Origin: Pseudomonas prosekii
Lineage (GTDB): Bacteria; Pseudomonadota; Gammaproteobacteria; Pseudomonadales; Pseudomonadaceae
DNA: 64,000 bases
Direction of reading: 5' to 3'
Assembly: GCF_900105155.1 (NCBI RefSeq)
Contig: NZ_LT629762.1
Location: 4,058,501 to 4,122,500, forward strand
This document shows, in pieces, positions 18,318 through 28,360 of the stretch; positions within the stretch are counted from its first letter, which is position 1, and every line of letters starts with the position of its first letter. The position numbers and the translations under genes are program-made. The notes beneath the pieces were generated by a model. It did not search any database. It was given only the letters and a program-made list of their open reading frames with translations, and was not told the DNA's origin.

Positions 18318-18555
18318 GGGCAATCTCTTGGCAAGAAACACACGCTCGGATCATAACACCGACGAAATGCGCATCATCGTGGCTTCGATGCTGTACCACC
18401 TGTTTACCCTTCATCGATTCATCTTTGCCTGAAGTGACGGTCGCTCAAGGTCGATTGATGCCTCTGACGAAGGGCTGCAATCGGCCCAGAGTGTGTAAAA
18501 ACGCCTTCGCGAACCCTTGCTATGATTTCTGAGGATTTCATCGCAGGGATTGCCC

Positions 18556-18922
18556 ATGAAGCGCTTTATCCAAGGTGAACATCGAGGCCAAGGCACCTTA
18601 CTTCCCGAGAGCCTCGACGACTACGTCAGCGATACCAATCCGGTGCGCGTAGTCGACGTCTTCGTCGACGAACTGGACCTGATCAATCTGGGTTTTGAAG
18701 GTGCCATTCCAGCCGATACTGGCCGGCCGGATTACCACCCCGCGATCTTGCTGAAGATCTACATCTACGGCTATCTCAACCGCATCCAGTCGAGCCGACG
18801 GCTGGAGCGAGAAGCTCAACGCAACGTCGAACTGATGTGGTTGACCGGGCGTTTGATGCCGGACTTCAAGACCATCGCCAACTTCCGAAAAGACAACAGC
18901 AAGGCCATTCGAGGCGTCTGTC
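18556..18922 (+). pseudogene. IS1182-type transposase, N-terminal fragment
   Basis: The first 122 or so residues of an IS1182-family transposase (RFIQGEHRGQGTLLPESLDD; PDFKTIANFRKDNSKAIRGV). Full proteins are about 450 residues and carry the DDE residues in the missing part. The frame is cut at about 18922 by the terminal repeat of the IS21-family element. No continuation is found on the far side of that element, so the remainder was deleted rather than simply interrupted. Confidence 0.85.
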
Positions 18923-19091
18923 TGTCGGCGCTGATTGAAAACTGACCCACCCTGCCGATTGAAAATTGACCCAGGACGGATTGCTGATTTTTGTCCCAGC
19001 AATTGTGGATAAGCTTAGCAGCAGTGTTCTAGTTGAAGACGCATCCAGCCCCACCCCATGTAGGCATGCAGCAGGGCGTTTAAGAAGTGGA

Positions 19092-19895
19092 TCAAAACGG
19101 CTGATCGTCCTCGATATCATCTCCATCCTTGCGCTTTCGTTCTCGTGATTTGATCTTTGTCTGGGCGGCCAAGGTGCTGTGTTGAAGGCGGTAAGACTCG
19201 TTGCCCGTTTCGACGATGTGGCAGTGGTGTGTCAGCCGATCCAGCAACGCTGTAGTCATCTTGGCGTCACCAAATACGCTCGACCATTCTGAGAAGCTGA
19301 GGTTGGTGGTGATAACCACGCTGGTGTGCTCGTACAGTTTGGACAGCAGGTGAAATAACAGGGCTCCACCGCTTTGGCTGAAGGGCAAATACCCCAGCTC
19401 ATCAAGTATCACCAGGTCTGTGCGAAGGAGCCCCTGGGCGATCCGTCCTGCCTTGCCATCGTACTTTTCACGCTCCAGCAGATTCACCAGATCCACCGTA
19501 GAAAAGAAGCGCACGCGTTTGTTGTGGGCCGTGATTCCGGATACAGCCAAGGCACTGGCTAGGTGTGTTTTTCCAGTTCCCGGCCCACCAATGAACACGA
19601 CATTCTGCGCGGTCTCAGTGAATGCCAAGCTGGATAGATCGCTGACCAACCGGGCATCAACGCTGGAAGCGCTGAAGTCAAAGCCGGCTAAATCACGGTG
19701 CATGGGGAGTTTTGCCATGTTCATCTGGTGGTTCACCGAGCGCACCACGCGATCCGCCTGTTCCTGTTGAAGCAGATGCTCCAGCAGCCATTTCGATGAA
19801 GCCGTCGAGGCGGTTCCTTGAGAGACCAGTTCGTCCCAAGCACTGGCCATGCCGTGCAGGCGCAGTTCTTTGAGTTCTGTCATTAAGTCCCGCAT
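19092..19895 (-). CDS. istB: IS21 transposition helper ATPase IstB
   Basis: A 267-residue AAA+ ATPase with Walker A in [15 protein letters not shown] and Walker B in [16 protein letters not shown]. IstB loads onto target DNA and stimulates the IstA transposase. I chose the ATG at 19895 ([17 protein letters not shown]), the usual family start. It overlaps the C-terminal end of istA in another frame, as is common for IS21 elements. It appears complete and potentially functional. Confidence 0.92.
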   Translation of the reverse strand: MRDLMTELKELRLHGMASAWDELVSQGTASTASSKWLLEHLLQQEQADRVVRSVNHQMNMAKLPMHRDLAGFDFSASSVDARLVSDLSSLAFTETAQNVVFIGGPGTGKTHLASALAVSGITAHNKRVRFFSTVDLVNLLEREKYDGKAGRIAQGLLRTDLVILDELGYLPFSQSGGALLFHLLSKLYEHTSVVITTNLSFSEWSSVFGDAKMTTALLDRLTHHCHIVETGNESYRLQHSTLAAQTKIKSRERKRKDGDDIEDDQPF

Positions 19896-21387
19896 TGCGG
19901 TTCTCCTCATCGGTCGTACGAAGCCGGTCGTAGCGAGCCGTATTGGCAACAGGCGCCACCTTGAGTTGCAGGCTGGTTTCTACGCAGGGAGGTGGTGCCG
20001 TGGAGGTCAGGCGGGCAAGGACATTGAGGATGTGATCGGCGCTCAGACTTCCCGACTCAAGTACCAGCTCCACCGCCACCAGCACCGGTTCGAGACCGGC
20101 GATAGGCACAGCAGCCAGTACCTGCATCATGATTCGATCACCGTTGGTGTGACGCCTCAATCCCCGCTTGAGAAGCAGCAACGGCTTCGGTAGATCGGCA
20201 AATGGCGCACCATTACGCAGTGCACCGGGCTTGCGTTCGATAAGCGGGATGTAATGTTGCCAGTCAAAACTGACCTGATCTCGATCAAAGAGGCGCTCGT
20301 GACTGGCAATCACCGTTTCATCGGCGATAACCACGATCCGGGATGGATAAAGACGACTGCTAACCCACTGGCCGACGCGCTCACATGGCACTGAATAACG
20401 ATTTCGCGCCACGCTGATCAGGCAGGTGCTGGAGACCCGCACAGTACGTTCGACGTAGCCATCAAACGCTGTCGGCATCGGCATCATTTCGACCCGTTCC
20501 AGCTCCAAGACCTCCGCCACCGTCAGCCCGTTGTACTGCGGATGCACCAGCTCGCTCCAGAGTGACCGGCAGCGTTGACCGAGCCAGGTATTCAGTTCTT
20601 CAAAGGTGTGGAACATGCAGTTTTGAGCATCGAGCCAGATACGCCGCCGGCTGTCCTGTACGTTCTTTTCGACGATGCCCTTTTCCCAGCCGGAGGCTAC
20701 GTTGCAGAAATCGGGATCGAACAAGTAGTGGGCACACATGACAGCAAACCGGGCATTCACCGTGCGGCCTTTGCCTTTGTTGACCTTGTCGACAGCCGTT
20801 TTCATGTTGTCGTAAATGCCGCGACGCGGCACTCCGCCAAGCGCTCCAAACGAGCGCGTATGGGCGTCGAACAACATTTCGTGCCCTTGGCTGGGATAGG
20901 CAACCAACCAGAACGCGCGACTGGCACACAGCTTCATGTGGGAGACCTGGATGCGGCGAAACAGCCCGCCGATCAGCAGACCTTCTTCGCTCCAGTCAAA
21001 TTGAAAGGCCTCACCCAGAGCAAAAGTCAGTGGCACAAAAGCGCGTAAAGACTTGCCTTGCTCACCTCGCCAAGTGCGCACAAACGCTGTGAGCTGGCTG
21101 TAGCCGCCGCCGTAGCCCTCAGCCTTAATCTGTTCGAAAAGTGCTTTGGCGCTTCTACGGTTGTGCTTTGCCCGGAACGAATCGGCTTTCAGCGCCTGTT
21201 CTAGCGTGTCGTGGAATGGGCTGAGTTTGTTGAAGATTGCGCACCGTTGATACGCCGGCTGAGTGGCTTCGGGCGCTCTGACCCACTTTCGGATGGTGTT
21301 TCTCGACAGCCCGGTACGCTTGGCTATCTGATGCAGCGAGAGCTTGTCGCGGAAGTACATCCGCCGGATTTTTCCCAACATTTCCAT
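19693..21387 (-). CDS. istA: IS21 transposase IstA
   Basis: A 564-residue transposase. The N-terminal helix-turn-helix ([20 protein letters not shown]) is followed by an rve-type DDE core (FQFDWSEEG supplies the first Asp; [16 protein letters not shown] the second) and the C-terminal Mu-like segment, including [11 protein letters not shown]. Relatives usually stop shortly after that motif. Here the frame runs about 80 residues further into istB, so a small frameshift near the 3' end is possible. The ATG at 21387 is preceded by AGGGTG. Confidence 0.88.
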   Translation of the reverse strand: MEMLGKIRRMYFRDKLSLHQIAKRTGLSRNTIRKWVRAPEATQPAYQRCAIFNKLSPFHDTLEQALKADSFRAKHNRRSAKALFEQIKAEGYGGGYSQLTAFVRTWRGEQGKSLRAFVPLTFALGEAFQFDWSEEGLLIGGLFRRIQVSHMKLCASRAFWLVAYPSQGHEMLFDAHTRSFGALGGVPRRGIYDNMKTAVDKVNKGKGRTVNARFAVMCAHYLFDPDFCNVASGWEKGIVEKNVQDSRRRIWLDAQNCMFHTFEELNTWLGQRCRSLWSELVHPQYNGLTVAEVLELERVEMMPMPTAFDGYVERTVRVSSTCLISVARNRYSVPCERVGQWVSSRLYPSRIVVIADETVIASHERLFDRDQVSFDWQHYIPLIERKPGALRNGAPFADLPKPLLLLKRGLRRHTNGDRIMMQVLAAVPIAGLEPVLVAVELVLESGSLSADHILNVLARLTSTAPPPCVETSLQLKVAPVANTARYDRLRTTDEENRNAGLNDRTQRTAPARHGQCLGRTGLSRNRLDGFIEMAAGASASTGTGGSRGALGEPPDEHGKTPHAP

Positions 21388-21502
21388 GCTGATCACCCTG
21401 TGTTCTCCTGCTCGAAAAGTGAGCAGAAGCAGTTGAACACCTGGGTCAGTTTTCAGTCGGCAGAACAGCCTTTACTGGGTCAGTTTTCGGTCAGCGGCAA
21501 CA

Positions 21503-21904
21503 AGGATGCGAGCAAACGCAAATCTCTGAGTCTTGCTGAATACCAACGCTCTCTAATAGCGATAATGCAGGCACCTTCTGTGCAGGTAGGTCGTGTCGAA
21601 TACGACTCCTGGTGGAAAAATCTGCTGCTGCGAGCCAAAATCGGCGATATCCATCTGCTGTTACCCGGGCTTGATACAGCAGCATTCCTGGCGCCGCTGG
21701 CAGGCAAGGCCAGTCACCAGTTGAACATCGGGGCGTACCGAATTAATACAATTCTCATAGATCGGGCGCAGACCACAGAACGTTGGGAGATTCTTAGCGA
21801 GCCTGTTGTGGCCAGACTACGTCGTGTGGAAGACAATCAAGTGGTTCTCTGCGTCGGGTACCCAGAGACCAACGAACGGATTGTGGGTAAATCTCGTGAG
21901 GAAT
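21503..21904 (+). pseudogene. Truncated unknown gene between two IS elements
   Basis: About 134 codons remain open, with the segments LSLAEYQRSLIAIMQAPSV, LLLPGLDTAAFLAPLAGK and VVLCVGYPETNERIVGKSR. The 5' end is removed at the IS21 boundary and the 3' end by the IS3 copy. I do not recognise the family. It reads like real coding sequence (no stop, mixed polarity) and may be a survivor of whatever gene set stood here before the IS elements came in. Confidence 0.5.
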
Positions 21905-21922
21905 TGAATCGCCCCGGGTTTT

Positions 21923-22804
21923 CTAGACACTCTCCAGGCTCGCTGCGTAACGCTTTTCAAACTCTACCGGTGACAGCTGATTGTTGAAACTGTGGCGTCG
22001 TTTTGGGTTGTAAAACATCTCGATGTAATCGAACACATCATCCCGAGCATCCTGGCGTGTAGTGTAGATTTTACGCTTGATCCGTTCCCGCTTTAGCAGC
22101 TGGAAAAAGCTCTCCGCCACAGCGTTGTCGTGGCAGTTACCTCGACGACTCATGCTGGCCACCAGGTTGTTAGCTTTCAAGAAGCTTCGCCAGTCTGAGC
22201 TGCTGTACTGACTGCCTTGATCTGAGTGGATCATCACCTCTTGCTTCGGCTTACGTCTCCAAACCGCCATCAGCAGTGCATCAATGGCTACGTCGCTGGT
22301 CATCTGCGACTTCATTGACCAACCAATGATCTGGCGTGAAAACAGATCGAGCACCACGGCCAAATACAGCCAGCCTTCATATGTTCGGATGTAGGTAATG
22401 TCTGTGACCCAGACTTTGTTGGGTTCTCTGACATCGAATTGGCGCTTCAGTAAGTTCGGTGAGGCAACGGCTGGTTTACCGCCATATTTTCCCGGCCTCC
22501 GTCGATACCCAGTCTGAGAACGTAAACCCTCAAGGCGCATCAACCTAGCCACCCGGTGACGGCCACAGCTCTCACCAACCTCTCGCAGGTCATCATGGAT
22601 CTTGCGATAGCCATAAACGCCACCGCTTTCCAGCCAGGAGTGTTTGATCAATCCAAGCAGTCGCTGATCGTCCTTGGCTCGCGCAGATTTTGGTTCTGAT
22701 AGCCACGCGTAGTAGCCGCTGGGATGAACCTTGAGCGTCAGGCAAAGCCGTCGAATCGCGTAATGACCCGATTGCTGCTTAATAAAGGCGTACTTCAGCC
22801 GCAC
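21923..22804 (-). CDS. IS3 transposase OrfB, copy 1
   Basis: A 293-residue DDE integrase-type transposase subunit. The catalytic core is complete: VTDITYIRTYEGWLYLAVV with the first Asp, IHSDQGSQYSS with the second, and CHDNAVAESFFQLLK with the Glu. The HTH_21 segment (SGGVYGYRKIHDDLREVG) is upstream. It overlaps orfA by ten bases; an AAAAAAG slippery heptamer near the end of orfA should allow a -1 frameshift producing the OrfAB fusion. The product is identical to that of copy 2. Confidence 0.94.
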   Translation of the reverse strand: MRLKYAFIKQQSGHYAIRRLCLTLKVHPSGYYAWLSEPKSARAKDDQRLLGLIKHSWLESGGVYGYRKIHDDLREVGESCGRHRVARLMRLEGLRSQTGYRRRPGKYGGKPAVASPNLLKRQFDVREPNKVWVTDITYIRTYEGWLYLAVVLDLFSRQIIGWSMKSQMTSDVAIDALLMAVWRRKPKQEVMIHSDQGSQYSSSDWRSFLKANNLVASMSRRGNCHDNAVAESFFQLLKRERIKRKIYTTRQDARDDVFDYIEMFYNPKRRHSFNNQLSPVEFEKRYAASLESV

Positions 22805-23073
22805 TCCTTGGCAAAGTACGCGGCGGCCTTTTTTAAGATGTCTCGCTCCTCCGTCACCCGTTTCAGCTCGGCACGTAGACGACGAACCTCAGCGCTTTGA
22901 TCATCCTCCTCAACGCGCTGTTCTTGGGGCTTGGTGTAGCGCTTAACCCAGGCATAGAGGCTGTGCACGGACACACCCAATCGTGCAGCCACCTCCGAGA
23001 CAGGAAGCTGCTTTTCGGTCACTTGCTTGACCGCCTGGATTTTGAATTCTTCGGGATATCGCTGGTTGCTCAT
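22795..23073 (-). CDS. IS3 OrfA, copy 1
   Basis: A 92-residue helix-turn-helix protein (YPEEFKIQAVKQVTEKQ; VSEVAARLGVSVHSLYAWVK) ending in a leucine-zipper-like coiled coil. It supplies DNA binding for the transposase. It ends with the A6G frameshift site and overlaps orfB. It is identical to the copy at 55082-55360. Confidence 0.93.
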   Translation of the reverse strand: MSNQRYPEEFKIQAVKQVTEKQLPVSEVAARLGVSVHSLYAWVKRYTKPQEQRVEEDDQSAEVRRLRAELKRVTEERDILKKAAAYFAKECG

Positions 23074-23286
23074 GGCACCTCCTAATGGGCCTCATTTTAA
23101 GGCTTGGAGGTGTCTACGAAACTAGGGGCGATTCACTCATTCCTCAACAATCGCTCATATCTAAGAATCCTCTAACCTTTGCGATAGTCATTAGTCCGTG
23201 CGTACAATCCACCTGGGTGCGTAAGGCAATGTGCTGATCCGCAGGTTAAATTCCAATACTGGTCGGGCCGCTGGTGAGGAATAACC

Positions 23287-24636
23287 GTGCCTGCGCCAAA
23301 TACGCCCGCATCAACTGTCATCCCTCGACCACAGATTCTCACCAGCCGAGCACTGGCTGCGGTCGAGCGATTCAGTCATATCGAAGCCCTCAGCGGCATC
23401 GTTCTTGTACTAGCCGCTATCATTGCATTGCTCTGGGCCAACAGCGCGCCCAGCCTTTCCTATGAGGCCTTCTGGCACACTCCAGTCGCCGTTACCATCG
23501 GATCTCTTAGCGTAGGTCAGTCGCTGCACTTCTTAGTCAATGACGGCTTGATGACCATCTTCTTTCTCGTGGTCGGAATGGAGATTCGCCAAGAGATCCA
23601 AGACGGCGCTCTGTCCAACGCAAAGCTGGCAACGCTCCCCTTAGGTGCGGCACTGGGTGGAGTGCTGGTTCCCGCGGGAATCTACCTTGCTTACAACGTG
23701 GGTACGGCGTCTGCCCACGGTTGGGCAGTCCCGACCGCAACCGATATCGCGTTCGCCGTGGGGGTTCTTGCTCTTCTGGGCAAATCAATTCCAGCCAACT
23801 TGCGGGTCTTCCTGCTGGCCCTTGCAATCATCGACGATATCGCTGCGATCCTCATCATTGCACTGTTCTACACCGCAAACCTGCACCTTGTGGGTCTGGC
23901 GATCGCAGGCACAGGTTTCGCGCTTGTCTTTGTCATGCAGAGGATGGGAATCGGATCGGCTTGGCTGTATCTGTTGCCGGGCGCGATTGTATGGGGAGGC
24001 CTTCTCAAGCTCGGTGTACATCCAACACTGGCCGGAGTGATCCTTGGGCTTGTAACTCCTGTATGGTCTGCACCGTCCCGCGAGCGGCCACTCGAAATAA
24101 TGTCTCAGGCATTCCGAGATCTCACGCACCAGGTAGACCAGGGCGAGAAAAAGGTCTCAGCACCACTCAAGCAAATCCGGCTTGCCGAGCGTGAAGTGAT
24201 GCCTCCTGTGCAACGAGTTCAGGAGGCTCTCCATCCGTGGGTCGCTTTCGTCATCATGCCGCTGTTCGCGCTTGCGAATGCTGGAGTCAGTTTTCATGGC
24301 GCTCAGCTAAGCGATGCATCTGTGGTTCCAGTTGTTTATGGCGTCGTAACAGCGTTAGTGTTTGGCAAACCTATCGGCGTGGTGCTCGCTACCTTCCTGC
24401 TGGTTCGCACTGGACTCTGCAAGCTGCCGGAACAGGTAACTTGGCGCGGTGTGATTCTCGTAGGTCTTCTCGCCGGCATTGGCTTCACGATGTCGATTTT
24501 CATCGCAGGTTTGGCCTATGACGACGACCGTTTATTGGCAGCAGCGAAGCTGAGCGTGCTGTGCGCTTCCTCTGCGTCCGCAGTGGTAGGTTTGCTGTGG
24601 GGCTTGTTCAACTTCAGAAAGCCGCCTAGTCATTAG
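23287..24636 (+). CDS. nhaA: Na+/H+ antiporter NhaA
   Basis: A 449-residue inner-membrane antiporter that exports Na+ in exchange for protons. The signature elements are present: PTATDIAFAVGVLALLG (TD motif in the crossed helices) and LAIIDDIAAILIIALFY with the paired aspartates that bind the ion. The GTG start is preceded by GAGGA at 6 bases. Some NhaA proteins are shorter (about 390); the extra length lies in the loop around QVDQGEKKVSAPLKQIRLAE. It starts a block of ion and osmotic stress genes immediately inside IS3 copy 1. Confidence 0.94.
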   Translation: MPAPNTPASTVIPRPQILTSRALAAVERFSHIEALSGIVLVLAAIIALLWANSAPSLSYEAFWHTPVAVTIGSLSVGQSLHFLVNDGLMTIFFLVVGMEIRQEIQDGALSNAKLATLPLGAALGGVLVPAGIYLAYNVGTASAHGWAVPTATDIAFAVGVLALLGKSIPANLRVFLLALAIIDDIAAILIIALFYTANLHLVGLAIAGTGFALVFVMQRMGIGSAWLYLLPGAIVWGGLLKLGVHPTLAGVILGLVTPVWSAPSRERPLEIMSQAFRDLTHQVDQGEKKVSAPLKQIRLAEREVMPPVQRVQEALHPWVAFVIMPLFALANAGVSFHGAQLSDASVVPVVYGVVTALVFGKPIGVVLATFLLVRTGLCKLPEQVTWRGVILVGLLAGIGFTMSIFIAGLAYDDDRLLAAAKLSVLCASSASAVVGLLWGLFNFRKPPSH

Positions 24637-24686
24637 TTGCTACAGATATCATCCAACTCATCCTCACGAAACAGCGGAGTTTCGCA

Positions 24687-25955
24687 ATGGTTGCTCGGTG
24701 GCAATGGCTGTTGATTCGGACAACCAGACGTCTGTGGTTCAGAGCGGGACTGTTTTCCATGCTAGGCGTTGTGACGGCGTTGCTGGCTGTCGTTCTCAGA
24801 GACCACATTCCTCTAGACCTGCCGGGCAAGATAGGCGCTGATGCCGTCGACAAGATTCTCGGCATCATCGCGTCCAGCATGCTGGCCGTCACTACATTTT
24901 CTCTAAGCACCATGGTCACAGCCTACGGAGCAGCCAGCACGGGCACCACCCCGCGCGCTACAACACTTGTTATGGAGGACTCGACCACTCAGAACGCGCT
25001 GTCGACCTTCATTGGCTCGTTCCTGTTTAGCTTGGTCGGCATCATCGCTCTAAGTACGGGTGCGTATGGCGCTCAGGGGCGGGTCATCTTGTTCGCGGTC
25101 ACTCTTGCCGTGGTGGTCCTGATCGTCTACACCTTGCTGCGATGGATCGACCATCTGTCCAGGCTTGGCCGGGTAGGTGAGACGATCGACCGGGTTGAGG
25201 CCGCCACCATCAGTGCGCTCACGGAACGCCGCCGATTGCCTTACCTTGGCGGATGCGCCTACCCGGAGCGACCGGTGCAGGTTCTGCCACTGCTCCCGAT
25301 TCGCAGTCGGGAAGTGGGCTACGTGCAGCACATCGACGTGCCTGCGCTGGACGCTTTTGCGCAGAGACATGCTGCGCTTATTTATCTTGAGATACTGCCC
25401 GGCAGCTTTGTAAATGAGGGCGAGCTGCTAGCACGGGTAATGAGAACAAGCACCGAGCCGCCGGATGAATCTCAGGTAAGGCAAATCCTGTCCGCTGTCA
25501 CCCTTGGCGTTCGTAGAACCTTCGAGCATGACCCTCGCTTTGGTCTGTCCGTATTGTCCGAGATCGCATCGAGGGCGCTTTCGCCCGCCGTGAATGACCC
25601 GGGCACAGCAATCGATGTCATCGGCAGGGGAATTCGCGCGTTCAATGCACAGGCGATGTATGGCACGTTGGAAAAGCCTGAAGCACAATACAGCCGCGTG
25701 CATGCGCACGGGCTGTCCGTGGAAGACATGTTTGATGACTTCTTTTCGCCGATTGCGCGTGACGGCGCAGCACTCATCGAGGTCAACATTCGTCTTGTCA
25801 AAGCGCTTACAAGCCTTGCGCACTCCAGCCCGGCTTTATACGCCGACGTGGGCGCCCGTCATATCGGCGTCATCCTCGAACGGGCGGAGTCGGCGATGAC
25901 GCTTGACGCTGACAAGGCGCGGTTGAGAGCGTGCATTGCCGCCTCGCTCCCGTGA
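24687..25955 (+). CDS. DUF2254 family membrane protein
   Basis: A 422-residue protein of the DUF2254 family. N-terminal helices (about residues 20-40, 60-85, 110-135 and 140-160) are followed by a large soluble C-terminal domain (GYVQHIDVPALDAFAQRHAA; ASRALSPAVNDPGTAIDVIG). The biochemical role is unknown. In proteobacteria these genes often sit beside ion transporters. CGGAG precedes the ATG, and the gene lies 50 bases after nhaA in the same direction, so co-transcription is likely. Confidence 0.85.
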   Translation: MVARWQWLLIRTTRRLWFRAGLFSMLGVVTALLAVVLRDHIPLDLPGKIGADAVDKILGIIASSMLAVTTFSLSTMVTAYGAASTGTTPRATTLVMEDSTTQNALSTFIGSFLFSLVGIIALSTGAYGAQGRVILFAVTLAVVVLIVYTLLRWIDHLSRLGRVGETIDRVEAATISALTERRRLPYLGGCAYPERPVQVLPLLPIRSREVGYVQHIDVPALDAFAQRHAALIYLEILPGSFVNEGELLARVMRTSTEPPDESQVRQILSAVTLGVRRTFEHDPRFGLSVLSEIASRALSPAVNDPGTAIDVIGRGIRAFNAQAMYGTLEKPEAQYSRVHAHGLSVEDMFDDFFSPIARDGAALIEVNIRLVKALTSLAHSSPALYADVGARHIGVILERAESAMTLDADKARLRACIAASLP

Positions 25956-25983
25956 AACCGCCGTCAGCCCTGGCGACCCGTGC

Positions 25984-26337
25984 TCATTTCCTGCAAGGAA
26001 TAACGCGCTTCACCAGCGTTCCGATGCTCATGCCCTGAACCAGAATGGAGAACACCACGACCATGTAGGTCAGCGATACCACCGCGTACCGCGCATGCCC
26101 CGCCTGAAGTGACAGTACCAGTGCTACTGATATACCTCCACGTAAACCCACATAACGTCTGTTGAGAAATGCTAGCACCGCAGTGATGCTGAGAAATGAT
26201 GCGACGGTGTCCAACATCGGTCTACAAGCTCCATGTATGAAGAGCATGAGGGCGTTGCGGTGAACAGCTACGCACCCGTTATGTGGGCACGCTGCGCAGG
26301 AAAGGTTCAACGTTAACATGCACAAATCACAGTCCAC
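25984..26337 (-). pseudogene. CPA1-type cation/proton antiporter remnant with internal deletion
   Basis: The frame joins FLSITAVLAFLNRRYVGL, typical of the first helix of NhaP-like antiporters, directly to LRGGISVALVLSLQAGHAR and TYMVVVFSILVQGMSIGTLV, typical of the last third of the same family. Some 300 residues of the transport core are missing, so the gene is a deletion remnant. It lies opposite nhaA, suggesting the block once carried two antiporters. The N-terminal 45 residues of the open frame are not antiporter-like. Confidence 0.75.
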
Positions 26338-26479
26338 GCCAGGTCCGGAATTTCAGTTCCCTTGAGTGTCCGACTTGTCGCTCGCAAAAAGATGTGATCC
26401 CGTGGCAATGATGTCAGGCAGAATCAGCATCTCTGATGAGGCGAAGCCTTAGGCCTGGCCCCGCTCGATATGAGGTTTC

Positions 26480-28360
26480 ATGCAAGTTGAAATAGAAGAA
26501 ATCATCAACCATCTGCTCCGTTTCGCTCCCTTCGATGTTCTTCCAAAGGAGGTGGTCGAGACCATCGCGCGGCGGATTGAAGTCAGCTATTTCAAAGCCG
26601 GTAGCGAGATTCTTGAAGCCGGGGCCACCATCCAGGACCTGCATTATGTACGCAGCGGTGCGGTTGAGATCTACCGCCGCAACGGCGAGTTGTATAACCG
26701 GCTGGTCGAGGGCGATATCTTCGGCCAGGCGGGGCTGCTGCGAAGTAACAAAGTGCGCTTTCCGGCGAGAGCGCTGGAAGACAGCCTCATCTACTTCATC
26801 CCGGCAGGAGTGTTCGCAGAACTCTGCGCGCACCATGACGCTTTCGCTGACTTTGTCGAAGCCGAGGGCCATTCCAGGCTCAAGTCTGCTGTGGAGGCCC
26901 AGGGCCGTGCCAGCGAGTTGATTCAACTTCGATGCCGCGCGTTGCTGTCGCGCTCACTGGTTTGGGTAGGCTCTGACGCCTGCGTAGGGGACGCGGCCAG
27001 GATAATGGCTGAGCAAAGCGTGGCGTGCGTGGTGGTGATGATGGCTGTCGGGCAGGAATCGCCCCAAATCTGCGGCATTGTCACCGACCGGGACCTGCGT
27101 ACCCGGGTCGTGGCAGCCGGGATCGACGGCGAGCAAACCCGCGTCAGCGAAATCATGACGAAGGATCCTGTGTCGATCGACGCTGACGATTCGGTTTTCG
27201 AGGCCATGCTGGTAATGCTCCGCCGCAACATTCACCACTTGCCTGTGCTGAGGCATGGCAGACCGGCGGGGCTGATCAACCTGTCGGACATCATCCGCTA
27301 CGAGTCCCACAGCAGCCTGTACCTCGTCAGCAGAATATCAAACCAGACCTCTGTCGAAAGCCTGCGATCACTGCTGACGGATCTGAGGGGTACCTACATT
27401 CGCATGGTCCGCGATGGCGCCACGGCTCATATGATCGGCAGCGCGATCTCTGGAATCGGCAGGGCGTTTACACAGCGCCTGCTTGAACTGGCCGAAAAGA
27501 AATATGGCCCGCCGCCAGTGCCGTACTGTTTTATGGCGCTGGGTTCGATGGCGCGGGACGAGCAGTTGCTGGTGACGGATCAGGACAATGCCCTTGTCCT
27601 GGACGATAGCTACGACGCGACCCTGCACGATGCGTACTTTCGAAGCCTGGCGAGCTTTGTAAGCGATGGTCTGGCCGAATGCGGCTACGCCTATTGCAAG
27701 GGCGGCATCATGGCGACCAATGAGCAATGGCGCCAACCCATCAGCGTGTGGCGCAATTACTTTTGGCAGTGGATAAACAAACCAAGCCCTTCGGCGCTGT
27801 TGCACAGTTGCATCTTTTTTGATCTGGATGGGGTTTACGGGAAGCTCGATCTCATTCAGGAACTCAAGGTACTGTGCGCCAGCCAATCATCGTCCAGCCC
27901 CGGCTTTCTGAGTGCACTGGCAAGGATAGCGCTCAACCGGACCCCTCCTTTGGGTTTCTTCCGCACGTTTGTCGTCGAAACGGACGGCCAGCAAAAACGC
28001 ATCATCAACCTCAAACGACGGGGCACTGCACCGCTGACGGATCTGATCCGCATCCACGCACTCGCCTGCGGCAGCACGGCGCAAAACTCGTTTGATCGGC
28101 TGGACGCGATTGCAGCAGCCAACATGATGCCACCCGATGCCGTGAAGCACCTAAAGTATGCCCTTGAGTTTCTGTCCATGGTACGCATCCGGCACCAGGC
28201 AGATGCGGTGGAGCACGGCATGACCCCTGACAACTACATCGAGCCCGAGCGTTTCACTCACAGTGAGCGGCACAATCTCAAAGAAGCGTTTCAAGTGCTT
28301 AGCAACGGCCAGAATTTCCTGCGCTTTCGATATCCGCCCAAGGGACGATTGCCGAAATGA
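26480..28360 (+). CDS. cNMP-binding/CBS/DUF294 putative nucleotidyltransferase
   Basis: A 626-residue cytoplasmic signalling protein. Order: cyclic-nucleotide-binding domain (about residues 15-115; YFKAGSEILEAGATI), CBS pair (about 150-275; VSEIMTKDPVSIDADDS), DUF294 nucleotidyltransferase-like domain (about 330-440; MALGSMARDEQLLVTDQDN gives the GS...DxD active site) and DUF294 C-terminal substrate-binding helices (about 480-620). The domain set resembles GlnD/GlnE-like regulators, and such genes usually pair with a DnaQ-like exonuclease, as here (ATGA overlap). GAGG precedes the ATG. The target is unknown. Confidence 0.9.
   Translation: MQVEIEEIINHLLRFAPFDVLPKEVVETIARRIEVSYFKAGSEILEAGATIQDLHYVRSGAVEIYRRNGELYNRLVEGDIFGQAGLLRSNKVRFPARALEDSLIYFIPAGVFAELCAHHDAFADFVEAEGHSRLKSAVEAQGRASELIQLRCRALLSRSLVWVGSDACVGDAARIMAEQSVACVVVMMAVGQESPQICGIVTDRDLRTRVVAAGIDGEQTRVSEIMTKDPVSIDADDSVFEAMLVMLRRNIHHLPVLRHGRPAGLINLSDIIRYESHSSLYLVSRISNQTSVESLRSLLTDLRGTYIRMVRDGATAHMIGSAISGIGRAFTQRLLELAEKKYGPPPVPYCFMALGSMARDEQLLVTDQDNALVLDDSYDATLHDAYFRSLASFVSDGLAECGYAYCKGGIMATNEQWRQPISVWRNYFWQWINKPSPSALLHSCIFFDLDGVYGKLDLIQELKVLCASQSSSSPGFLSALARIALNRTPPLGFFRTFVVETDGQQKRIINLKRRGTAPLTDLIRIHALACGSTAQNSFDRLDAIAAANMMPPDAVKHLKYALEFLSMVRIRHQADAVEHGMTPDNYIEPERFTHSERHNLKEAFQVLSNGQNFLRFRYPPKGRLPK

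Larger units (their letters stand above)
18923..21502 (-). mobile_element. IS21-family insertion sequence
   Basis: A 2580-bp element with istA and istB on the minus strand. Its ends are imperfect inverted repeats: left TGTCGGCGCTGATTGAAAAC, and the complement of the right end TGTTGCCGCTGACCGAAAAC, both running on into TGACCCA. Internal copies of GAAAA(C/T)TGACCCA near each end are typical multiple IstA-binding sites. The flanking bases (CTGTC left, AGGAT right) do not match, so no target duplication remains. Confidence 0.85.
21905..23135 (-). mobile_element. IS3-family element, copy 1
   Basis: A 1231-bp element with imperfect terminal inverted repeats starting TGAATCGCCCC at both ends. It has the same length and the same two protein products as the copy at 55020-56250, in opposite orientation. 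Flanking bases (AAT left, CTC right) show no 3-base target duplication, suggesting rearrangement after insertion. Confidence 0.93.
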
